A DNA stretch of 64,000 nt from contig CM076846.1 in assembly GCA_039519185.1 (NCBI GenBank), positions 148,318,605-148,382,604 of the forward strand, in the 5' to 3' direction. Positions 58,301-64,000 of this stretch are shown here, piece after piece. The DNA comes from Astragalus membranaceus (Eukaryota; Streptophyta; Magnoliopsida; Fabales; Fabaceae). Under the pieces are notes generated by a model that worked only from the letters and a program-made list of their open reading frames with translations, was not told where the DNA came from and searched no databases. Both the position numbers and the translations under genes were made by a program. Each line of letters opens with the position of its first letter. Position 1 is the first letter of the stretch.

Positions 58301-61300
58301 TGAAAGAGACTAAAACCTAAATCGTACCTTTGGCAACTACTTAAAAGTATTAAAAAATTTATTGTGCAACCATAACTCGCACTTAACTTTGTTTAATTTA
58401 AACCATACTTAAGATAATATGTAACTGAAACCAAACTGTTAATATACATCATCAAATTGCATCTTTTGGGCAAAAAAGCGAGTTCAAGAGCACTTTTAAT
58501 TTTTTATTTAAATTAATATTGAAGCTGATAACATTAACATCAAATTCTTATCTGATTGAAGGTTTGACAGCTTGCGCATAACACCAAGGTCTCTGGACAT
58601 CCTTGCTCGAGGGTCTTCTGTTTGTGGAGATTTAGCCGTCTCTTTATCACAATCAGGTCCACAATTCACCCAGGTAAGCATCAAAATTCTGTATCAACAA
58701 TTTATTGTTGGTTTCTCTGAACTTCTGAGTATATTGAAAATTTGACCTTAGGTGATGCGAGGTGTCTATGCTGTGAAAGCTCTTCGTTTTTCCACTGCCT
58801 TGTCTGTTTTGAAAGATGAATTTCTGCGTTCCAGAGATTATCCAAAATGTCCTCCCACGTCTCATTTGTTTCACCGGTTCAGGCAGCTGGCTTATGCTTG
58901 TCTCAGGTAGACAAACTAGGAAATATAGTTGTGCTTATGATGCTGCCATTGTACTTACAGGAATTATTGAATTGTGATGCATGTTCCTTATATTATTGAT
59001 TTTCCTAGTTATTACTTGTTCCAAGGCATTTTAATGTCTCAGTTAATTTGTCCTGGTTTTACTTTCTTAGACCAACCATTAGCTAATCTACAAATGAATA
59101 GATGTTATACTAAGCAAGAAAGTATTAGTTTTCACATTTATTATTGTTTAAATGGCTGTTGCATCTTATCATAACTATAATATAATATTCTTGGGTGAAT
59201 TGAGAATGTAGCAGTTTGACTGAGTTTTTGGCTATGGTAAGGTTGCTGCTGAAGTTGTTCCGCTGTTGTTGTCCCTTATGTTACCTTGAAGTTGACACTT
59301 TTGTTGTTTGATCCATGGTCAGTACTGGTCCTTCATATGGGGAAGTGGGGACTATGTAATGGGGAATATTTGATATGGAAGGTGAGGAGAGAGAAGTCAG
59401 TTTTAGTACCATTTTGAGTGTTATTCGGCTTATTTGCTGGGAAGGGATTTTCCCTGAGGAGCATCGCTTCGGATATCTGTGTTTCTCCTAATTTTTTTCC
59501 TATTAATAGTACACTCATCTTCCTATTTCTGTTATGTATGAATCTCAAAAGATACTATAATTTCCGTTTCTTCTCATTTATAGCCTTTATTTTATTTTTT
59601 TCATTTTATGAATGAGTCTCCACATGTATGATGCCTCAAATTAGCTTTGACTTGATATTTCTTGTTTATATGTGAATAATGCTTATCCAGGTAAAGATCA
59701 GTACTTCCTGTCATTGATTTATAGCTCCTCATGTATCAATTATAAAAAAAAAACTCCTCGTGTATCAACTGTAATCTATGACATTCATCATTCATGTGTC
59801 GCCTAGAGTGGTTGAACTTGTAGATCATACAACTTATGATTTGTTGTGTGATTGGCGATGGTAATGTAGTTATTTGGATAGTATGACATGTTTGTCACTA
59901 CTTTAATAGTTTAATGTTACTTGCAGGTTTGGTCAATTTGATAGTGCAAAAGAAACATATGAAGTTGTGGCAGACCATGAAGGCTTGCTTGATCTGTTTA
60001 TCTGCCACCTGAATCCCAGCGCCATGCGGCGTCTTGCTCAGAAATTGGAAGAAGAAGGTCTTGACTCAGAACTGCGGCGATATTGTGAAAGGATTTTACG
60101 AGTCCGATCTACTGGATGGACACAAGGTATATTTGCCAACTTTGCTGCTGAGAGTATGGTTCCTAAAGGACCTGAATGGGGTGGGGGAAACTGGGAAATC
60201 AAAACCCCGACTTCTGCGAAGGATATACCTCAGTGGGAGCTTGCCGCAGAGGTGACACCATACATGAAGACTGATGATGGTGCGATTCCATCCATTATTG
60301 TAGACCACATTGGTGTGTATTTAGGCTCAATTAAAGGAAGGGGAAATATTGTCGAGGTGAGGGAAGATAGCTTAGTTAAGGCCTTCATGCCCGCAGGTAA
60401 TGAGAATAAAGTAAATGGTTTTGAAGCATCTTCAGTTAAATCCTTATCTAATCAATCGAATGTGGGGGGTAATCCCAAAGATGGTTCATTGCTGGGTCTG
60501 GAAAGTCTTAACAAACAGCTTCCCAGTTCGTCTGCTGATGAGCAGGCTAAAGCAGAAGAAGAATTTAAGAAATCCATGTATGGAGCTGCTGATGATGGTA
60601 GCAGTAGTGATGAAGAAGTATCCAAAATAAAAAGAATACACATAAAAATACGAGACAAGCCAATTTCCTCTTCTACTGTGGATGTGAATAAGATTAAAGA
60701 AGCTACTAGACAGTTTAAACTTGGTGAAGGTTTACCACAGCCGAGGACCAGGTCAGCTAGTGGAAGCCAGGATCTTGGCCAGATTTTGCCCCTGCCACCA
60801 ACAACTACAGGATTGGCTTCTGCCACTGTTTCAACTCTTAGTGACCCTTTTGGTGCAGATGCCTTGGCTCAACCAGAATCGATTTTGCAGCCAACTACTG
60901 GGGTTGTAGGTGGAGGAGTTAAAGCTGGACCTATTCCAGAGGATTTCTTTCAGCATACAGTTTCATCACTTCACGTAGCTGCATCACTGCCTCCTCCTGG
61001 AACTTATCTCTCAAAATTCACTCCAGGGGTTCAAATTAGCAATACAACTCCAAATCAGCTTAATGCTTCTGAAGCTGATACTGGTCTTCAGGGTGGTGTT
61101 TCCACTCAAACCATTCAACAACCTGTTGTTCCTATCGAGCCCATAGGACTTCCTGATGGTGGTGTCCCTCCACAATCCATGGCCCAGGCTGTGGTCATGC
61201 CCCAATCTCAGTTGCAGGCTGCTCAGCCCCAAATTTATAACCAACCTCTTGATCTTAGCATACTTGGCGTTCCAGATTCTGCTGGTTCAGGGAAGCTTCC

Positions 61301-62054
61301 AGAAACTAGTTCTGCACCAGTTTCTGTGCATCCTGGACAGGTATAAATAAATACATGCTTTGAAATCCTCATACATGCCAAATGATGGACACAAATTTCA
61401 TGGTTAGAGGTTTTATGGTTCTCATACTTTTCCCATTATTTCCTATGCATGTTGGAAAGAATATAAGAAGGAATACAGGAATTAGATGTGGTGTATTGAA
61501 TTGAAATCTACAAGAAAACAGAAAAAACATTCCTTTCCCTGTTTTTCCTACGGTAATTCTGTGGTTGCGAGAGAGGAAATTTGGATTTTTTTTGCTGAGA
61601 AAAGGTTTTCATTTAGCCGTTGTACTTATGAACATGATAGGGTCTTTTTCTGTTGATAGTGACATGGCTACTGAACTGAACCTGCTGAGCATGTATTCTT
61701 CATTGTTCCCAATCTCATGGATCTTCTTATGACAGGTTCCACGTGGGGCTTCTGCTTCTGTTTGTTTCAAGACTGGGCTTGCTCACCTGGAGCTAAACCA
61801 TCTTTCAGATGCGTTGTCTTGCTTTGATGAATCTTTTCTTGCATTAGCTAAGGAACAATCTCGTGGGAGTGATATAAAAGCCCAAGCGACAATCTGTGCT
61901 CAATACAAAACAGCAGTCACTCTTCTTCGGGTACTTAATTTTTCAATTCTAAACATAATTGAATGGAAATCTTACCCAAAAAACAATACTAACTCCGGTA
62001 CTAGTTATAAGAAACAATTGAGGGTATTGTTATTACTATTACTATTACTATTAC

Positions 62055-62088
<34 letters not shown>

Positions 62089-63492
62089 TATTATATTTTT
62101 ATAGTTTAGGGATCAATTAGAAGAACGATTGGTAGTTTGGGGACCAAATTGAAGGTTTATTCTTGATCCTAATTGTAAGAAGCATAGACCTACTTTTAAG
62201 TGTATTAATTGCTAAACTCTTTTTATACCCTCATTTTATTGTCATTTCCCATGCAAGAGGGTGTCATTAAATGTATAAGACACCTTTTAACCATTTAATA
62301 CCATGGGTATTTTGTGGAATAAAATTTAAAATTAAATTCCTTTCCTTTTTTTTGATAGAAAATGCTTTTCCTAGGTCTTGATGAATTGATTTTTTGTTTC
62401 AAATAAAAAAGAACAAAGGTAATAATAATAATAATAATAATACATGAGCTTTTATTTCTCTAGTTCACAAGTCCGCTGTATCAGAGAAACAATATTGAGA
62501 TGTATTAAGTGCTGTCAATATTTGTTGTGTCGCACGAGCTGTCAACTTACTACAAAAATAGCCAGAGCAATGCTGCTGCTGTTTTAGTTCATCTGATTAT
62601 CTATGAAAAAAATGTATTTTTTTCCCTTTTAAATATGGGACACATAGCATCTTATTATTTTATTTCATTTCATCTGACATCACGTTAAGTTTCCTTCTGT
62701 TGACCCTAGGTTCTAGTTTGGGTCTAAGCTCCAAGACAGAAAATAAACCATTACATGCAATAGATTGAGCTGAAAACTATTTTATCCGTTACGTGCAATA
62801 GATTGAGCTGAAAACTATTTTATTTTATTTTTATGTATGCCACAGTGGCCAATCAGACATAGAAAATTACATCAGAAAGTCTTGAACCTTGTTGGAGCCT
62901 AAAAATGTTGATTTTATCCATTAGACGTGAACCTCCAAAACTGTTTTCTTTTTTTGACTTTTATAATATATAATACATTGGATTACTGGAAACCTTTACT
63001 TTATTATTGCAGGAAATTGGGCGTTTGCAAAGAGTCCATGGCCCAAGTGCAATCAGTGCAAAAGATGAGATGGCGAGACTTTCACGTCATCTCGGTTCGC
63101 TGCCTCTTCTTGCTAAGCACAGAATAAATTGCATTCGAACTGCCATCAAAAGGAATATGGAGGTCCAAAATTATGCATATTCAAAGCAAATGCTAGAACT
63201 ATTATTGTCTAAAGCACCTCCAAGCAAGCAGGAGGAATTTAGGAGCCTGGTTGACCTATGTGTTCAGAGGGGTTTGACTAATAAGTCCATTGATCCATTG
63301 GAAGATCCCTCACAATTCTGTGCTGCCACTTTAAGCAGGCTATCAACCATTGGATATGATGTCTGTGATCTCTGTGGAGCGAAATTTTCGGCCGTGACTG
63401 CACCTGGATGCATTGTCTGTGGAATGGGAAGCATCAAAAGATCTGATGCTCTTGCAGGACCAGTTCCTTCAGTTCCTTCACCATTTGGTTGA
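35945..63492 (+). CDS. TWD40-2: TWD40-2-like TPLATE complex subunit, 1620 aa, 24 coding exons
   Basis: Exons: 35945-36077, 38063-38172, 38405-38570, 38658-38758, 38901-38973, 39076-39217, 39369-39529, 39738-39862, 39945-40044, 46520-46616, 48353-48404, 48975-49076, 49163-49309, 49793-49955, 50046-50276, 50396-50556, 56333-56461, 56567-56684, 56817-57012, 58562-58673, 58752-58906, 59927-61340, 61736-61930, 63013-63492. They join to 4863 nt without a stop. The protein starts MEWTTLQHLDLRHVGRG and closely follows, as I recall it, Arabidopsis AT5G24710 (TWD40-2). That protein is a subunit of the TPLATE/TSET complex in clathrin-mediated endocytosis at the plasma membrane. Residues 1 to about 340 form the WD40 beta-propeller. 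About 925-1240 continue the conserved body, then comes a Pro/Gln-rich linker. The C-terminus has a CxxC...CxxC pair (Cys1579, 1582, 1594, 1597) before the end PSPFG. Intron 17 is U12-type AT-AC; introns 9, 13 and 16 carry retrotransposons. Confidence 0.9.
36078..38062 (+). other. TWD40-2 intron 1 with an RTE-type LINE fragment
   Basis: GT-AG intron of 1985 bp. From about 36900 to 37830 it contains pieces like the C-terminus of RTE-type LINEs: FGHVLRRQVKAP near 37175 and GNPIVRGEERPREIIGQTIE near 37640, ending in a (TTG)n tail at 37797-37812. Between them (37205-37590) is another repeat rich in GACACNGACA words and a (TA)n tract (37294-37327). Confidence 0.45.
40381..40530. mobile_element. Stowaway-like MITE fragment in intron 9
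   Basis: Begins CTCCCTCTGTCCCATTGAC directly after TA, the signature of plant Stowaway (Tc1/mariner) MITEs. The inverse GTCATTTTGGGAC appears at 40508-40520, but the outer right end is missing or mutated. Confidence 0.5.
40542..40876. mobile_element. hAT-type MITE-like sequence in intron 9
   Basis: Starts CAGTGTTATAAAAACCGAAC. The inverse CATAACACTG occurs at 40867-40876. Flanking 8-mers do not match, so the boundaries are tentative. Related in sequence to the CCGG-rich repeat at 7240-7590. Confidence 0.35.
41339..41601 (-). repeat. 3' LTR of the intron-9 gypsy element
   Basis: 263 bp, identical to 46012-46274 except for the first base at the left edge (T against G). On the minus strand it starts TGATAGTAGTATTG and ends CTATCA. 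Confidence 0.93.
41567..45976 (-). CDS. Gag-Pol polyprotein of the intron-9 chromovirus, 1469 aa
   Basis: A single frame from ATG at 45976 to a stop inside the 3' LTR. Gag lies at about residues 80-240 (DLPVFNGDDAPGWL) and a variant zinc knuckle CFTCEEKYTPGHIC at about 293-306. The protease motif LLDCGATHNF is at about 370; the usual Asp-Ser/Thr-Gly is Asp-Cys-Gly here. Reverse transcriptase spans about 580-750 with KLDLKSGYHQIRM and the catalytic FFDDIL. RNase H (ETDASSQGVGAVL) is at about 830-940. Integrase has a zinc-binding HHCC region and a DDE core with MDFIGGLP, SDRDKIF and HPQTDGQTEV. A chromodomain (about 1410-1450, VLVKWKELPTDENSWE) probably directs insertion by reading histone marks. 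Only the protease Cys casts doubt on full activity. Confidence 0.92.
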   Translation of the reverse strand: MPKKKTTSATMDPRIEELERRIQESETRSEQRHQETLARMEAMMAALHTKKSGPSGPGDPKTKEKPNGAGNNGEGERRLRKVDLPVFNGDDAPGWLTKIERFFKVRKIDEDEKLDAALMAMEGEALSWMQWWEANNEVQSWNELKEAILRHFQPTVITNAFEMLMNMKQEGTVREYRKKFEMVASHIKVQDQELFSGMFSNGLKEDVRAEVRLQRPKNLADMMEIALLAEEKLSATNRYGGRSMGGFRNNSKPNSDTNATIKVPEPVKSGYSANTKSVNSKEIEERRKKGQCFTCEEKYTPGHICKNKVLKLLYVEEMTEEPEKEEEEEEEIVWEAAMKSLHLYSMAGLTSKCSFMLKGLLKLIEILVLLDCGATHNFVSTKLVKEQNLMVEKTQPCWVKIGNGEKIMIQGICRGLQIKIQGLSITVDCYVFPLDGEDVVLGIDWLDKLGDIKANFKDTTLKVKIEGETVCLKGDPSLSRREVSAKQLIREMQNPEEVFIIECRNMEWAEIEQPVLPEVIQAVLNEFEHIFHATGLLPPSRPIDHAIVLKEGSNIPNLRPYRYPHYQKNEIENLVADMLTTGIIRPSTSPYSSPIILVKKKDGSWRFCVDYRALNKLTIPNKFPMPLIDELLDELKGSKVFTKLDLKSGYHQIRMKAEDVPKTAFRTHEGHYEYLVMPFGLTNAPSTFQALMNEVLRPFLRKFALVFFDDILIYSQGIEEHAEHLRIIFLTLSQHSLVVNKKKCDFAVDKVEYLGHVVTAAGVSADPDKISAMVDWPIPKDFKALRGFLGLTGYYRRFVKEYGVIAKPLTELLKLDRFSWNEDAERAFNQLKQRMISLPVLNMPDFSKPFVIETDASSQGVGAVLMQEEKPVAYFSQKLSLRAQQKSAYERELMAIVLAIQKWRHYLMGQHFIVRTDQQSLQFLTDQSLLGGEQVKWTSKLLGFDFEIQYKTGSSNKVADALSRQMMFAAISQVTMAEWNDWEVEIQSCAVLQALLQKVVLQAAGTTQFSVKHGFLYKGNSLVLPKTFTKIPTILHEFHASLQGGHSGFFRTYKRISGVFYWQGMKNDIKQFIMKCQQCQQSKVQTLAPAGLMQPLPIPESVWSEISMDFIGGLPRVGKLDTVLVVVDRLTKSAHFIPLGHPYTAVEVAHSFIAGIVRLHGFPASIVSDRDKIFLSQFWKELFKQAGTKLKYSTAFHPQTDGQTEVTNRCLEIYLRCFVGDYPKSWPRWLPWAELWFNTNYNASIGMTPYKALYGREPNPIIKGPAIPSNVEAVNQLYEERDTLLEQLHNNLTVAQHRMKRQADKHRRDVTLEVGDWVYLKACPYRWKSLAARRNEKLSPRYYGPYQVSEKVGAVAYRDSLPEGCRIHPVFHISKLKKTVPANYQPQPIPAALTEDGVLQPVVEELLQLRYNKKGEAEVLVKWKELPTDENSWELTEKLLQAFPDLHLEDKVKALGGVLIVVLIVVDLM
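46012..46274 (-). repeat. 5' LTR of the intron-9 gypsy element
   Basis: 263 bp; on the minus strand it is upstream of the tRNA-Met primer site at 46009-45998. Identity to the other LTR indicates very recent insertion. Confidence 0.93.
46617..48352 (+). other. TWD40-2 intron 10 with an old internal duplication
   Basis: GT-AG. The stretch at about 47590-47890 resembles 47960-48250, about 350 bp apart (for example CATTATTTGATA followed by CACCTTAGAGACACAAGA against CAACCTTAAAGACACAAGA). No transposon signature or gene is seen. Confidence 0.5.
48405..48974 (+). other. TWD40-2 intron 11
   Basis: GT-AG intron of 570 bp, AT-rich. Nothing further recognised. Confidence 0.6.
49402..49735 (-). mobile_element. 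TRIM (miniature LTR retrotransposon), 334 bp, in intron 13
   Basis: Direct terminal repeats of 123-124 bp (49402-49524 and 49612-49735; TCTTAGAATGTGGTTTAGGC...). The internal domain is only 87 bp. On the minus strand TGGTATCAAAGCC, a tRNA-Met primer site, adjoins the 5' repeat, and a GAGGGGGTG purine tract adjoins the 3' repeat. Perfect 5-bp duplication GTTAT (49397-49401 and 49736-49740). It has no coding capacity and depends on other elements. Confidence 0.9.
50663..50846. mobile_element. hAT MITE, 184 bp, perfect 8-bp TSD
   Basis: Starts CAGTGTTGTCAAATGGCGG and ends in the inverse (CCGCCATTAACAACACTG). Flanked by GAGTAAAA on both sides (50655-50662 and 50847-50854). The interior consists almost wholly of ATGGCGG/CCGCCAT words, so it can fold on itself. 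Confidence 0.9.
52247..52557 (+). mobile_element. TRIM-like repeat pair in intron 16
   Basis: Two similar blocks (about 52256-52350 and 52474-52555; GGGATGCT...TACTTAAGTG...TTAATAG-TAGCTTTTAA). The first is followed directly by TTGGTATCAGAGCTAG, a tRNA-Met primer site. This suggests a second miniature LTR element with an internal region of about 120 bp. No target duplication identified. Confidence 0.5.
52805..55609 (-). pseudogene. Copia-B pol: integrase, reverse transcriptase, RNase H
   Basis: One frame on the minus strand, broken only by a TAA at 53702-53704 in the RT (GIAGLK-stop-HLVHHFQVKDLG, where a Gln codon is expected). Integrase: LHRRLGHPSLKKF with CESCQLGKH, then FDVLHSDVWGP, DEFSRCTWIYLL, RSDNAKEYFS and HTPQQNGIAERKNRH. 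RT: WRQAMIDEMTALESNQTW, RLVAKGYTQVFGLDYSDTFS, LDIKNAFLHGDLEEEVYLEQ and YVDDIVITG. RNase H: AYTDADWAGCPFDRRSTSGY, then ADIFTKALRGPRITYICDKL. Gag and protease are missing. Confidence 0.85.
55601..55736 (+). repeat. Inverted copy of Copia-B RNase H segment
   Basis: 136 bp reading GKGLVYTDRGDSNIVAYTDA on the plus strand, the exact inverse of 53207-53342 as far as I can compare. Joined to the LTR through the shared hexamer CTTATT (55731-55736). At the other side it meets the start of the integrase region. Confidence 0.9.
56462..56566 (+). other. U12-type AT-AC intron 17 of TWD40-2
   Basis: 5' end ATATCCTTTG is the exact U12 AT-AC donor consensus (ATATCCTTT). TCCTTAAC at 56549-56556 fits the U12 branch site TTCCTTAAC, about 11 nt before the terminal AC (56565-56566). 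Splicing here joins CTT CCT TCA to TTT AGA TCT and keeps the conserved LPSFRSLLWVGP. There is no GT-AG alternative that keeps the frame and the protein. Length 105 nt. Confidence 0.92.
57003..58158 (+). repeat. Tandem duplication spanning exon 19/intron 19
   Basis: Unit 1 starts at TAACGTCGAGGTTTCC (57003) and unit 2 at the same words (57611), offset 608 bp. Both continue through CAACTTATTTTTTGTATAGC, ATGAACAGTGTTCAGTG and a (TA)n tract. The copied part includes the last 10 nt of exon 19 and its donor site. Confidence 0.85.
58907..59926 (+). other. TWD40-2 intron 21
   Basis: GT-AG intron of 1020 bp. No element or gene recognised; frames on either strand are short. Confidence 0.6.
61341..61735 (+). 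other. TWD40-2 intron 22
   Basis: GT-AG, 395 bp, nothing further seen. Confidence 0.6.
61931..63012 (+). other. TWD40-2 intron 23 with (TTA)n tracts
   Basis: GT-AG, 1082 bp. Microsatellites at about 62027-62088 (ATT/ACT units) and 62419-62440 (AAT). A 45-bp direct repeat containing CAATAGATTGAGCTGAAAAC occurs at 62758 and 62799. No gene. Confidence 0.65.
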
Positions 63493-64000
63493 GCCTCACG
63501 AGGTGGATAACAATACTAGCTGATATGTGTTACCATAGTGAAGTTGTAAAGAAGAACTTCTTTCTAGAGAAAAATATACAAGCGAAAGGGAAATCAAATT
63601 CTTGCACCAAATTTGGAGAGCTTATAGAGTTTCTTCTTTATTGGGTACTCGTTTTTTTTTAGTTTCAATGGGATTGTGATCTTTTCTTCGGCCTTTTCCC
63701 TTATGTAATTACATGTTGTTTCCCTCCAACTTTGTAATTATTATTATTATGTTGTTCTACATTTACGAAGATAGAAGCGCTAAGTTACAGAGCACAGAAC
63801 ATGATTGAATTTGTAAGGGTTTATTTGAAAGACTTGTCTGCACTCCTAATATTTGGAAAGATTTGTGTGCGTCATAATATATATTTTTTTTCCTTTGGTA
63901 ACAATATGTGTTTGTGTTTCCTTTTTAATTGGCAGTATGACAACTGTTTTTAGGAAAGAATCCTCTCCAGTAATGTGATATAAATTTCATCCAGCTGAGA
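63493..64000 (+). other. TWD40-2 3' UTR and downstream flank
   Basis: Follows the TGA at 63490-63492. There is no perfect AATAAA. T-rich stretches at 63640-63740 and TTGTAATTATTATTATT (63733-63749) are plausible plant 3'-end elements. No further gene begins before the window ends. Confidence 0.5.

Overview
This is a plant nuclear window. Genes have many introns, transposons dominate, and there are no operons, ribosome-binding sites or bacterial features. The proteins are plant-type and the transposon families look like those of legumes, so I infer a eudicot, probably Fabaceae; the species is not identifiable from the sequence alone. I support two host genes. One is a 4-exon short-chain dehydrogenase/reductase (SDR) on the minus strand (15206-16393). 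The other is a 24-coding-exon gene on the plus strand (35945-63492) for a 1620-residue WD40 protein that I recognise as the TWD40-2 subunit of the plant endocytic TPLATE complex. Both open reading frames stay in frame across every splice junction I assigned.

Layout. 530-9523 is a decayed CACTA (En/Spm) transposon with broken transposase remnants on the minus strand; a second CACTA element (5850-8876) is nested inside it and carries inward-facing TATA boxes, minisatellites and two long hairpins. 9865-13453 is a 3.6-kb solo LTR with a perfect 5-bp target duplication. After the SDR gene comes a nest of DNA transposons (16765-21318): a hAT-like element holds a second hAT-like element, which holds a Mutator-like foldback element with a perfect 9-bp duplication; a further hAT with a transposase remnant sits next to it. 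21712-29136 is a Ty1/copia element whose two LTRs each carry a LINE-type insertion at the same site. 30612-34835 is a LINE interrupted by a probable solo LTR. The DNA around these insertions is a diverged tandem duplication (about 16600-29500 against 29840-35290).

The TWD40-2 gene is about 27.5 kb long for 4.9 kb of coding sequence. Intron 9 holds a very young, full-length Ty3/gypsy chromovirus in antisense (identical LTRs apart from one edge base, one uninterrupted 1469-codon frame). Intron 13 holds a miniature LTR element, and intron 16 holds a hAT MITE plus an old copia remnant into which a rearranged young copia was inserted. Intron 17 is a textbook U12-type AT-AC intron, and intron 19 contains a tandem duplication that copied the upstream 5' splice site.

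Nothing here is a bacterial-style defence or biosynthetic system. The least ordinary signals are: the copia whose LTR/gag/protease part has been replaced by an inverted piece of its own RNase H with microhomology at the junction; the paired LINE insertions at one LTR site; and the CACTA element whose terminal promoter points into two consecutive hairpins.
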